A DNA stretch of 8,340 bases from Phycisphaera sp. (GTDB taxonomy: Bacteria > Planctomycetota > Phycisphaerae > Phycisphaerales > Phycisphaeraceae): contig JARFRI010000006.1 of NCBI GenBank assembly GCA_029287335.1, forward strand, positions 1-8,340, written 5' to 3'. Within the stretch, counting starts at the first letter, position 1; each line of letters starts with the position of its first letter. Below the pieces are notes generated by a model. That model did no database searches and was not told the origin of the DNA. It worked only from the letters and a program-made list of their open reading frames with translations. The translations under genes and the position numbers were made by a program. This document shows, piece after piece, positions 1 to 6,224 of this stretch.

Positions 1-372
1 GATCTTTTCGTAGGTTACCCACCACTTGTGCTGATAGTTGAAGTAGGTCTGGTTGTAGTGCAGCAGCGGCCAGAGCGAAGAGTTGGAGAAGCCGTGGTAG
101 AAGTCTGCGATCTCTTCTTCGGACAGGAAGATCGGGTGGTAGCCGAACTCGGACTTGAGCCGGTCGGCGAGGTTGGTCTGCTCGCCCTCTTCTGCGGAGC
201 CGCCTGGCCAGCCAATCCACTGGAGGTCGAAGTCGCCGCCACCGGAGATTTGAACGCCTTCGAGCGCGGAGACGAGCCCGCCGGAGGACTTGACGAGCTG
301 ATCGCCTTCGATGCGCACGGGCAGGCGGTTGGAGACGTTGATGATTCGGTTGGTGGGCTGGTGTTGCGACAT
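1..372 (-). CDS. otsA: Trehalose-6-phosphate synthase (GT20), N-terminal part, cut by window edge
   Basis: Reading the minus strand from an ATG at 372 gives 124 residues, open to base 1, so the C-terminal three quarters of the enzyme lie outside the window. Seen: SNRLPV at residues 14-19, SSGGLVSAL at 29-37, WIGWPG at 52-57 and FYHGFSNSSLWPLLHY at 91-106. These match the start of the Rossmann-like N-terminal half of GT20 retaining glycosyltransferases, including the glycine loop that contacts the UDP-sugar and the Tyr/Trp region that contacts glucose-6-phosphate. The family joins UDP-glucose and glucose-6-phosphate into trehalose-6-phosphate in the cytoplasm, for osmotic and stress protection. 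A fused phosphatase domain or a glucosylglycerol-phosphate synthase specificity cannot be excluded from this part alone. A weak AGGA lies 3 bases before the ATG. The gene is divergent from the cupin gene, with a 93-base gap. Confidence 0.92.
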   Translation of the reverse strand, partial: MSQHQPTNRIINVSNRLPVRIEGDQLVKSSGGLVSALEGVQISGGGDFDLQWIGWPGGSAEEGEQTNLADRLKSEFGYHPIFLSEEEIADFYHGFSNSSLWPLLHYNQTYFNYQHKWWVTYEKI

Positions 373-407
373 AAATCCTATATTCTTCGATAAAATCGTA
401 GGCCCTC

Positions 408-436
408 ACCATAGACGGGCGGGCGTACCTTCTCAA
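408..436 (-). promoter_or_regulatory. Candidate sigma-70-like promoter for the GT20 gene
   Basis: On the minus strand TTGAGA (436-431) is followed after exactly 17 bases by TATGGT (413-408). The first box matches the -35 consensus at 5 of 6 positions and the second matches the -10 consensus at 4 of 6. Transcription would begin near 401 and leave a leader of about 28 bases before the ATG at 372. This is pattern matching only, and the -10 box is imperfect. Confidence 0.35.
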
Positions 437-453
437 GCGGACCCACAAACAAT

Positions 454-459
454 TAGCAT
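454..459 (+). promoter_or_regulatory. TAGCAT, candidate -10 box of a leaderless cupin transcript
   Basis: TAGCAT fits the TANNNT -10 pattern and ends 6 bases before the ATG at 466, the spacing expected when transcription starts at the start codon itself. No Shine-Dalgarno sequence lies before that ATG. No recognisable -35 box is found at 16-18 bases, so the call depends on the same arrangement recurring at the CPBP gene and at pheT. Confidence 0.3.
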
Positions 460-465
460 GGCCCC

Positions 466-873
466 ATGGCTGACGAAGCAGAACAACACACCCTACCGAC
501 GCTCATCACCGGCGATGATGGACGAACCGTCTGGTCGTATCGCGATTGGCCCAACGAGGCACGCGGGGGCATGCAGCTCAGCCCGCGCATCGATTGCTCG
601 TCTTTGCGGCTACGACGAAGTGGGCCGGGTTACGCCGCCGACTGGCACGTCGCGGGGGACCCAACACTGATCATCATCCAGTCGGGCAAACTGAGATTGA
701 TCCTGCGCGACGGCAGCTCGCGCGACTTTAGTCCCGGCGAGGCGTTCATTGCTGGGGACCATGTGCCTCAGGGTCAGGTGTTCGATCATGAGTTGCACGG
801 CCACCGCGCTGAAGTCCTTGGCGAAGAAGCACTCTTGGCCGTGCATATCAAACTGACGAGCAACGCAAGCTAG
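466..873 (+). CDS. Small single-domain cupin protein
   Basis: The protein has 135 residues. The segment 57-130 reads as one cupin beta-barrel: a DWH block at 59-61 followed by D65-P66 and a run of short hydrophobic strands, SGKLRLIL at 73-80, the turn SPGEAFIAGD at 89-98, then H108, H111 and H113. This resembles the family of small cupins that carry DWH in motif 1, a SGEVE-like strand and an SPGD-like turn. The usual HxH..E metal motif is incomplete: H61 is present but the second histidine and the glutamate are not evident, so metal binding and catalysis are uncertain. No substrate can be named. The ATG at 466 is chosen because a nearby ATG at 458 is out of frame. The CPBP gene follows after 11 bases on the same strand and may be co-transcribed. 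No signal peptide, so probably cytoplasmic. Confidence 0.75.
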   Translation: MADEAEQHTLPTLITGDDGRTVWSYRDWPNEARGGMQLSPRIDCSSLRLRRSGPGYAADWHVAGDPTLIIIQSGKLRLILRDGSSRDFSPGEAFIAGDHVPQGQVFDHELHGHRAEVLGEEALLAVHIKLTSNAS

Positions 874-876
874 AAT
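871..876 (+). promoter_or_regulatory. TAGAAT, candidate -10 box for the CPBP gene
   Basis: TAGAAT matches the -10 consensus at 5 of 6 positions. It overlaps the TAG stop of the cupin gene and ends 8 bases before the ATG at 885. There is no Shine-Dalgarno sequence in the 11-base gap, so a near-leaderless transcript is plausible, though translation from a cupin read-through mRNA is equally possible. No clear -35 box was found. Confidence 0.3.
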
Positions 877-884
877 CCCTCGCG

Positions 885-1577
885 ATGACGTTGCCGCAAA
901 AAACTTGGCGCTGGCTGGAGATGCTCGCCCTATTTGGCGGCGGGCCTGTGCTGCTTTGGCGATTCCCGGGCATCCTCGGCGGACCCGGGCTGTTCGCGTT
1001 TTTATGGATCATGGGCCTGCTTTGCGGGTTCGGCCTGTTCTTCGATCAAAAGTTTGATCGCAAGAAGCTTTGGAACGCCAAGGCGGTGCTACCCGCGATG
1101 GGCTGGATCGTTGGGCGGTGGGTCGTCTTTTGTGTCGTGCTTACCGCGTTGTTCGGCTTGTACTCAGGGCGGGTGCTGCCGGGGTTGTCACTGGCGGTGC
1201 CGACGGGGATATTCTCGCTGTTCCATCGTGAAGCGTTGCCGCCCTGGCTGCCGCTGTTGATCACGGTGTTTTACCCTTGGGTCTCGGTCTACCCGCAGAA
1301 CCTGATCTACCGCGCGTTTTTTTGTCAGCGGTATCGGCCGATCCTCGGCGGCGGATGGGGGCTGATCCTCATTAACGCCGCCGCGTTCTCCTTCGGCCAC
1401 GTCATGTTTAATAACTGGGTCGTCCTGCTACTGACCTTCGTCGGCGGGATCATCTTTACGCGTACCTACCTGAAGACACGCTCGCTACTGCTGGCCACAA
1501 TCGAGCACGCGATGTACGGCCTGTTCTGCTTCTACTTAGGTATCGGGGTGTTTTTGTTGTATGGCGCATCTGGTTGA
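885..1577 (+). CDS. CPBP-family intramembrane protein with altered active-site motif
   Basis: The protein has 230 residues and is strongly hydrophobic, with likely membrane segments near 12-30, 34-53, 74-93, 121-136, 157-172, 178-193 and 205-226. Three motifs of the CPBP (CAAX protease and bacteriocin-processing, Abi) fold appear in order: YPQNLIYR at 136-143, FSFGHVMFNN at 168-177 and IEHAMYG at 206-212. In active members, motif 1 is EExxxR, or PQExxYR in a subfamily whose other motifs look like these. Here the glutamate position is asparagine (N139), while R143, H172 and H208 are kept. It may therefore be a catalytically dead or altered member. The family includes CAAX-type prenyl-protein endopeptidases and bacteriocin self-immunity proteins; no substrate is suggested here. 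The start codon is 11 bases after the cupin stop, and the stop abuts the stop of the convergent transporter gene. Confidence 0.8.
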   Translation: MTLPQKTWRWLEMLALFGGGPVLLWRFPGILGGPGLFAFLWIMGLLCGFGLFFDQKFDRKKLWNAKAVLPAMGWIVGRWVVFCVVLTALFGLYSGRVLPGLSLAVPTGIFSLFHREALPPWLPLLITVFYPWVSVYPQNLIYRAFFCQRYRPILGGGWGLILINAAAFSFGHVMFNNWVVLLLTFVGGIIFTRTYLKTRSLLLATIEHAMYGLFCFYLGIGVFLLYGASG

Positions 1578-2543
1578 TTACGCAGAAAACACAAACAGCA
1601 TCGCCACGCCAGTGATGGTCAACATTGCGCCGAAGACGGCTCGCTTGGAGACATGCTCGCCTAGCAAGGCAACGATCGGCAAAACAAATAGCGGGCTCGT
1701 TGAGAGCAGTGTCGCGGCGATGCCGGCCTTATCCGCGTGCTTGGCGGAGATCTGCATCAGCCAGATCCCCATCACCGTGCCGAGCAACAGCGCGACAAAA
1801 AACATCACGCGGGTCTGCTGCTTGGATGGATTCGCTGGGTGGTGATGGCTTTGCCCGCCGGCATTTTTGAGAAAGCGGTCCAGCGGCAGGAAGGCGACAA
1901 GAATCAGCGACCCCGCGAGGAGCCGCAGCCAAGCGCTGGCCGCCGGGGTCATGCCGCCGGGCAGGAGGATATGGCGCGACAACAGGTAGCCCGTAGCTTG
2001 GCAGCTTGCCGCACCAATGCCGTAAACGACGCCGAGCAGGTCGACGTGGCCGTCGGACTTGGCGGTGTTGCGCTCGGCGATCACCCATGCGACCCCACCA
2101 ACGGCCAGCGCGATGCCGATGAGTTGTAAGCCCGACAGAGACTCGTCCATCAACGCCCAGGCGATCAAAACCGTGATCACCGGATTGATCGTGAACAGCA
2201 GCAGCATCCGCCGCGAGCCCATGCGGTTAAGCCCGGCAAAGAACAGCGTATCGCCCAGCCCGATGCCGATCACCCCGCTTAACGCCATTAAGCCAAGCTT
2301 GCCCAGCGACATCGACCAGGGCTCGTTACCAAACGCAAGCCAATCCACCAGCAATACGCCCGACAGCAGCACCACCGCGATCAGGCCCTTGGTCATGTTC
2401 AACATCACCGGCGGCATCACGCGGCCGACTCGCCGATACAGCACCACCGACACCGCCCAGAACATCGCCGCCACCGTCGCGGCGATCAGCCCCCAGGTTG
2501 CGTATGGGTTGGTTGTGTCTGCAAGCATCAGGGCGAGGATCAT
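1578..2543 (-). CDS. EamA/DMT-family transporter, ten transmembrane helices
   Basis: The protein has 321 residues made of two EamA repeats, about 15-157 and 168-319, each with five hydrophobic segments, the normal ten-helix drug/metabolite transporter build. Seen: a glycine-rich GVIGIGLGDTLFFAGL stretch at 90-105, the repeat-ending acidic motifs MDES at 132-135 and GEH at 295-297, and a basic RR pair after helix 1. Helices 7 and 8 are separated by a polar loop of about 20 residues (226-245) containing three consecutive histidines. Family members export amino acids, metabolites or nucleotide sugars from the cytoplasm across the inner membrane; the substrate cannot be told from sequence. The ATG at 2543 has AGGA only 2 bases before it, an unusually tight spacing. 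An internal ATG at 2528 has no better ribosome site. The gene converges on the CPBP gene with no gap and diverges from the small HTH-like gene. Confidence 0.88.
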   Translation of the reverse strand: MILALMLADTTNPYATWGLIAATVAAMFWAVSVVLYRRVGRVMPPVMLNMTKGLIAVVLLSGVLLVDWLAFGNEPWSMSLGKLGLMALSGVIGIGLGDTLFFAGLNRMGSRRMLLLFTINPVITVLIAWALMDESLSGLQLIGIALAVGGVAWVIAERNTAKSDGHVDLLGVVYGIGAASCQATGYLLSRHILLPGGMTPAASAWLRLLAGSLILVAFLPLDRFLKNAGGQSHHHPANPSKQQTRVMFFVALLLGTVMGIWLMQISAKHADKAGIAATLLSTSPLFVLPIVALLGEHVSKRAVFGAMLTITGVAMLFVFSA

Positions 2544-2710
2544 AGTCCTAGTCGTCCCCGCGCGTCCCCGTTAAATCTCAATCTTATTCCACCAATGCGA
2601 GCGCTGTGGTGAGTATGCTCACGCCCGATAACGCCGCTGCGTTGGAATACGGTTCATCGGCACCCTACGCCGATTTGAGGGGTGGACCACCGAGCGCAAG
2701 GAATACGGCC
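2544..2710. other. Intergenic region between divergent transporter and HTH-like genes
   Basis: These 167 bases separate two divergent starts and should hold both promoters. A minus-strand TTGAGA lies at 2581-2576 but has no good -10 partner. An 8-base direct repeat CGTCCCCG occurs at 2553-2560 and 2563-2570. On the plus strand TTGGAA at 2642-2647 precedes TACGCC at 2666-2671 by 18 bases, a weak match. The plus-strand frame of the next gene stays open back to a GTG at 2606, but the ribosome binding site argues that 2606-2710 is leader. Confidence 0.4.
2698..2703 (+). promoter_or_regulatory. Shine-Dalgarno AAGGAA that sets the HTH-like gene start
   Basis: AAGGAA ends 7 bases before the ATG at 2711. 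Neither the GTG at 2606 nor the ATG at 2615 in the same frame has a comparable site, so 2711 is preferred as the start. Confidence 0.6.
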
Positions 2711-3013
2711 ATGGCACAGATGACGATGGGACAGTGGCGAAGCAAGCTCGGCGAGGCGGTCGCCCTCGAACAGGCGCCTAAACAGTCCGGACTCAGCTCG
2801 ATGCAGGTCCTCCGGGCGGTCAAGACCGGCAAGGTCCCGTTGCACACCTTCCGCGCGGCCGATGGGCGCGTCTTCCGCATGGTCAAGACCCGCGACCTGC
2901 AGGCGTACCAATCTCAGGACGCAGCCGCCGAACTCAATCCCAAGGCAGCGCCCCAGCCCGCGATCACGATGGATGGCATGAAGGCCGCCTTCCGAGAGAT
3001 GGCCGGGTCCTGA
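2711..3013 (+). CDS. Small hypothetical protein, possible winged helix-turn-helix
   Basis: The protein has 100 residues when started at the ATG behind AAGGAA. I do not recognise the family. Residues 26-64 (SGLSSMQVLRAVKTGKV, then a HTFRAADGRVFRMVK segment and RDLQAY) look like the short helix-turn-helix plus beta-wing layout of excisionase or MerR-type DNA-binding domains, where the second helix carries QVLRAV, the wing is G-R-V-F-R, and a DL follows. Before this is a polar helix (7-24); after it is an Ala/Pro-rich linker (71-84) and a C-terminal helix with KAAFREM. A DNA-binding role is inference from this layout only. It lies 64 bases upstream of pheT on the same strand. There is no phage or integrase gene nearby to support an excisionase role. 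A longer version from the GTG at 2606 would add 35 residues of non-conserved appearance. Confidence 0.6.
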   Translation: MAQMTMGQWRSKLGEAVALEQAPKQSGLSSMQVLRAVKTGKVPLHTFRAADGRVFRMVKTRDLQAYQSQDAAAELNPKAAPQPAITMDGMKAAFREMAGS

Positions 3014-3043
3014 GCTAATTCGACATATTCTGCGCCGACCGAC

Positions 3044-3071
3044 TTGCCCGTGAACACGGTCGCGATACCCT
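3044..3071 (+). promoter_or_regulatory. Promoter of a probably leaderless pheT transcript
   Basis: TTGCCC (3044-3049), a 16-base spacer and TACCCT (3066-3071) are followed by 6 bases and the pheT ATG at 3078. The hexamer matches are modest (4 of 6 in the -35 box; TANNNT in the -10 box). The spacing puts the transcription start at or within a base of the ATG, and no Shine-Dalgarno sequence is present. It suggests pheT has its own promoter even though the small gene lies just upstream. Confidence 0.45.
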
Positions 3072-3077
3072 GTCGGC

Positions 3078-5108
3078 ATGAAAGTAAGTCTGCACTGGCT
3101 CAATCGGTTGCTCTCACCTGCCATCGAACTCGACGAGGCCCAGCGCCTGCTCACCGCAGGAGGCTTCCCTGTCGAAGGCGCTGACCAGGTCGGCGACGAC
3201 ACGATGCTCGATGTCGAGGTCACCTCCAACCGCTCGGATGTCCTCAGCCACGTTGGCGTCGCACGAGAGATCGCGGCGCGGAGCGAACGCACGTTGAACG
3301 CGCCAGTATGCGATCCGCTCAATGAAACGGGCTCGGCCGTCGATACGTTGGCTTCGGTGACTGTGGAAGCGAGCGATCTCTGCCCGCTCTACACCGCGCG
3401 GATCATCACCGGCGTCAAGGTCGGCCCGAGCCCGGGCTGGCTGGTTCAGGCCCTGGAAGCCGTTGGTCAACGATCGGTCAACAACATCGTTGACATCACT
3501 AACTTCGTCCTGCTTGAGCTAGGCCAACCGCTGCACGCCTTCGACCTCGGCAAGCTGGTGGGCAAGCAGGTCACCGTTCGTCGTGCAATGAAAGACGAGC
3601 CTTTCGAGGCGATCGATCACAGCAAGCACAAGCTGCAAGACGACATGCTCGTCATCGCGGATGGCCGATCCCCCATCGCGCTGGCAGGCGTCATGGGCGG
3701 GTCCGAGTCGGAAGTCAGCGACAACACGACCGACCTATTGATCGAGTCAGCAATGTTTGATGAATTGGCGGTCCGCCGCGCGAGCCGAAAACTCAAGCTG
3801 TTCAGCGACTCGTCGTTCCGCTTTGAACGTGGCGTCGATCCGCTAGGTGTAGAGAAAGCCAGTAATCGCTGCTGCGAACTGATCCTTGAGCTCGCAGGCG
3901 GAACGCTGGCCAAAGGCATCATCCGCGTCGGGCAGGACGACCCCGCACCAGCCACGCTGACCCTGCGCACCCAACGCACGCGCGATCTGCTGGGGATCGA
4001 GTTATCCGAAACACAGCAAGCTGCGTTGCTAAACAACCTTGGGATTGAAACAACGATTGAAGGCGACACCCTCACCGCGACCATCCCCAGCTTCCGTCTG
4101 GACCTGACCCGCGAGATCGACCTCATCGAGGAGATCGCCCGGCAGCACGGCCTGGCCAACATCCCCACCCAATCCAAAATCAACATCGTCGCCCACCACC
4201 CGCAACACAACGTCGAGGCCAAACGGAGTATCGTCGAAACCCTCGTCGCCCACGGCTACCACGAGACGATCTCCCCGTCGCTCATCACCTACGACGACGC
4301 GAAACATTTCGTCAACGAAGACGCCGCCGCGACGCTGGTCGGCGACATGCGCCGCGCAGACAACACACTCCGCCCCACCCCCCTGCCGAGTTTGCTCCGC
4401 TGTCGCAAGCTGAATCAAGACGCGGGTAACGCCGACGTCAAGCTGTTTGAGATCGCCAGCGGCTGGCAGAAAGACGACGGTAGTCTCGCCGAGCAGCGCA
4501 GCCTCACCCTGCTCCGCGATGCAAGCGACGGCCAACAGGCACTACGCGAAACCCGCAGCACGATCGAAGAAGTGTTGACGACGTTGGCCGGTTCCAAGAT
4601 TGCCGATGGTGATGATGCTGTTGTGATCACGCCGCTGGAAGTCGAAGGCTACAGCGTCGCCGCTGCGGTGGTGCTCGGTGGCGAGCCGGTGGGCGTCTTC
4701 GGCGTCGTTGATAAGCCGCTGGCCGACGCCTTCGGCTTGCAGACCCCCCTCGTCGCCGCCCAACTCGACCTCGAATCCCTGATTGCGCTCTACCCCGCCA
4801 CGCACGAGGCTAGCGAGTTGCCCAAGTACCCCGCCATCGAACGCGACCTCTCCGTCGTCGTCGATGAAGCCACACCTTGGCAAACCATCGCCGACGCGAT
4901 CAGCGGCGCGAAGCCCGCCCTGCTCGAATCCGCCGACTTCGTCGGCACCTACCGTGGCAAACAAGTGGGCCAAGGCAAAAAGAGCGTCACCCTCCGCATG
5001 CAATTCCGCGATCCCGGGACCACGCTGCGACACGAACAGGTCGACCCACAAGTGCGTACCGTGGTTAAGGCGCTTGGCGAACAAGTTGGGGCTGAACTAC
5101 GCGGGTAA
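3078..5108 (+). CDS. pheT: Phenylalanine--tRNA ligase beta subunit, short form
   Basis: The protein has 676 residues. The beta subunit pairs with PheS as an alpha2-beta2 enzyme in the cytoplasm that charges tRNA-Phe; beta holds the B3/B4 editing region that removes Tyr-tRNA-Phe. Seen: the N-terminal B1 start MKVSLHWLNRLL, TSNRSDVLSHVGVAREIA at 49-66, VNNIVDITNFVLLELGQPLHAFD at 134-156 in B3/B4, ALAGVMGG at 201-208, RFERGVDP at 248-255, B5 around 296-365 with DLTREIDLIEEIARQHG, the catalytic-like core to about 575, and a C-terminal anticodon-binding FDX-ACB domain opening with YPAIERDLSVVV at 584-595. The tRNA-binding OB-fold (B2), about 110 residues in the 795-residue E. coli protein, is absent: residue 40 runs straight into B1 again. 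No pheS is adjacent. The ATG at 3078 is the natural N terminus of the family. Confidence 0.97.
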   Translation: MKVSLHWLNRLLSPAIELDEAQRLLTAGGFPVEGADQVGDDTMLDVEVTSNRSDVLSHVGVAREIAARSERTLNAPVCDPLNETGSAVDTLASVTVEASDLCPLYTARIITGVKVGPSPGWLVQALEAVGQRSVNNIVDITNFVLLELGQPLHAFDLGKLVGKQVTVRRAMKDEPFEAIDHSKHKLQDDMLVIADGRSPIALAGVMGGSESEVSDNTTDLLIESAMFDELAVRRASRKLKLFSDSSFRFERGVDPLGVEKASNRCCELILELAGGTLAKGIIRVGQDDPAPATLTLRTQRTRDLLGIELSETQQAALLNNLGIETTIEGDTLTATIPSFRLDLTREIDLIEEIARQHGLANIPTQSKINIVAHHPQHNVEAKRSIVETLVAHGYHETISPSLITYDDAKHFVNEDAAATLVGDMRRADNTLRPTPLPSLLRCRKLNQDAGNADVKLFEIASGWQKDDGSLAEQRSLTLLRDASDGQQALRETRSTIEEVLTTLAGSKIADGDDAVVITPLEVEGYSVAAAVVLGGEPVGVFGVVDKPLADAFGLQTPLVAAQLDLESLIALYPATHEASELPKYPAIERDLSVVVDEATPWQTIADAISGAKPALLESADFVGTYRGKQVGQGKKSVTLRMQFRDPGTTLRHEQVDPQVRTVVKALGEQVGAELRG

Positions 5109-5113
5109 CACAT

Positions 5114-5138
5114 GATGCGCTGCGGCTTGCGGCGCGTC
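5114..5138 (+). terminator. Strong hairpin between convergent pheT and CAP genes
   Basis: Left arm GATGCGCTGC (5114-5123), loop GGCTT (5124-5128) and right arm GCGGCGCGTC (5129-5138) pair over 10 base pairs, including two G-T wobbles. It begins 6 bases after the pheT stop. No T-run follows on either strand, so it is not a classical intrinsic terminator. It may be an L-shaped terminator or a 3'-end stabiliser. The wobbles become A-C mismatches in the other strand's RNA, so it favours the pheT transcript. Confidence 0.5.
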
Positions 5139-5140
5139 CA

Positions 5141-6088
5141 TCACCGCCCGAACATCTGCGTGTAGTGCTTTTGTTCCTGACCGACGGCGATGCGGTTATG
5201 GCCTTTGCCCATCATATTCTTGAGGTGGCCGGGACTGCGCCACCAGCCGATGGTCACGACCATACCGTCCTTGTAGCCCGCGGCGATATTCTCGCCTGAG
5301 GCATTGGTGCCGAAGTTCTTCGCGCGGTCCCAAGGCGTGGCCTTGCCCGGCACCGGCGAGTCGTGGGCGAAGAAGCCATGCTTGATCATGTCGCTGCTGT
5401 GGTCGCGGCTGCATTCGACGAGTTTCATATCGATCGCCAGCGGATTGAGCCCGAGGATCATGCGGCGGCGGTTGGCCTCGTCGATGGCCTGCGCTTCATC
5501 ATCTGAAACCTGCTCGCGAAATTTCACATTGCTCGCAACGACCTCCGCTTCTTCTTTGGTCGGTGCGAGAGCATAGAGAATCGCGGCCTGATCGACCCAG
5601 CCCAAGTCGTTGCCCCGGCCGAGCTCCTTGTGCATCTTGGTGAGCTGCGGGTTGGCATCGAACATCTCCTCAGGCGTCACCGCGATCATCTTCTCGAGCT
5701 TTTCAAAGACGGGGTCCAGCTCTTTGGGGATCCGCTGCTTGGTCGCGTCCTGCACCTCGTCGATGATGATGCGGGCCTGTCGGCGGAGCGCATCAACTTG
5801 TTCTTGGCTGGCCTTGCGTCGCTTGTCGGCGATGAGGGTTTGCGCGGTACGTCGGGACGAGCCGAGGTACGTCTGGTAGACCTGCTTGAGGCGGGACTGC
5901 TCTTCGAGCCGGGCCTGGTGCTCGGCCTCAAGTTTGGCTGCGGCCTCTGCTTCGCGCTGGGCGATCTGCTCGAAGGCCAGCTTTGCTATCAGCGTGACCT
6001 CGTGCTGGTCCTGCCCTAGCGCTGGCAGCGCTAAGCCGATGAGTAGAACAATCGCGATAAGCGGGCGGGTGATTGTGCCGATAGACAT
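5141..6088 (-). CDS. Secreted CAP-domain (SCP/PR-1) protein with helical N-terminal region
   Basis: The protein has 315 residues. Residues 1-25 form a signal peptide (hydrophobic core IAIVLLIGLALPAL, likely cut before Q26), so it should leave the cytoplasm. Residues 30-115 are Glu/Lys/Arg/Ala-rich and probably long helices or coiled coil; 120-200 are also helical. The C-terminal 115 residues are a CAP domain: LNPLAIDMKLVECSRDHSSDM with H230, GFFAHDSP at 238-245, the GENIAAG motif with E267, and SPGHLKNMM with H288, followed by a short strand to Q311-R315. H230, E267 and H288 match the conserved cavity residues of the family; bacterial members are envelope or secreted proteins whose activities are mostly unproven. 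GGAG (6099-6096) lies 7 bases before the ATG at 6088 and 4 before a second ATG at 6091, so the start could be one codon longer. A longer frame to 6232 would bury the signal peptide and is rejected. The gene is convergent with pheT and divergent from the zinc-ribbon gene. Confidence 0.87.
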   Translation of the reverse strand: MSIGTITRPLIAIVLLIGLALPALGQDQHEVTLIAKLAFEQIAQREAEAAAKLEAEHQARLEEQSRLKQVYQTYLGSSRRTAQTLIADKRRKASQEQVDALRRQARIIIDEVQDATKQRIPKELDPVFEKLEKMIAVTPEEMFDANPQLTKMHKELGRGNDLGWVDQAAILYALAPTKEEAEVVASNVKFREQVSDDEAQAIDEANRRRMILGLNPLAIDMKLVECSRDHSSDMIKHGFFAHDSPVPGKATPWDRAKNFGTNASGENIAAGYKDGMVVTIGWWRSPGHLKNMMGKGHNRIAVGQEQKHYTQMFGR

Positions 6089-6224
6089 CATTGAGCTCCG
6101 TAATACAAACAATGGACGCGAGTTAACACGCCTAGGACTTATACTATCGGCAACCGACAGCCGTTCACAGACCCGCGGCATTTTTTTATTGCAGCGCCTC
6201 TGACCGCCCCCACCGGAGAGCCTC
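6089..6224. promoter_or_regulatory. Divergent promoter region between CAP and zinc-ribbon genes
   Basis: These 136 bases separate the two divergent starts. An AT-rich core at 6139-6147 contains -10-like hexamers on both strands: TATACT at 6140-6145 on plus, and TATAAG at 6143-6138 on minus. Neither has a convincing -35 box at 16-18 bases. A seven-base T-run at 6181-6187 follows a short 4-base-pair GCCG/CGGC stem (6160-6163 with 6176-6179), which is too weak to call a terminator. Confidence 0.3.
6215..6220 (+). promoter_or_regulatory. Shine-Dalgarno GGAGAG that supports a TTG start
   Basis: GGAGAG ends 4 bases before the TTG at 6225, and its GGAG core is 6 bases away. An in-frame TGA at 6201 blocks any longer version. 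The next in-frame ATG (6342) would remove the first zinc ribbon, so TTG is the start. Confidence 0.65.

Noticed and set aside
2606..2710. 35-residue N-terminal extension of the HTH-like protein from a GTG
   Set aside because: The internal ATG at 2711 has AAGGAA at 7-base spacing, and the extension has no comparable ribosome site or domain-like content.
2654..3322. Open frame of 222 codons on the minus strand
   Set aside because: It lies opposite the HTH-like gene and the start of pheT, has arginine/serine-rich low-information content, and matches no family. It is a shadow of GC-rich coding sequence.
4029..5084. Minus-strand open frames inside pheT
   Set aside because: They are opposite a full-length, motif-supported pheT and show no family features.
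6160..6190. Stem followed by seven T residues, resembling an intrinsic terminator or attenuator
   Set aside because: Only 4 base pairs close a 12-base loop, a competing small stem exists just upstream, and no plus-strand gene ends there.
5304..6203. Plus-strand open frames inside the CAP gene
   Set aside because: They are antisense to a gene with a signal peptide and intact CAP motifs; the apparent hydrophobic stretches mirror the real coding strand.
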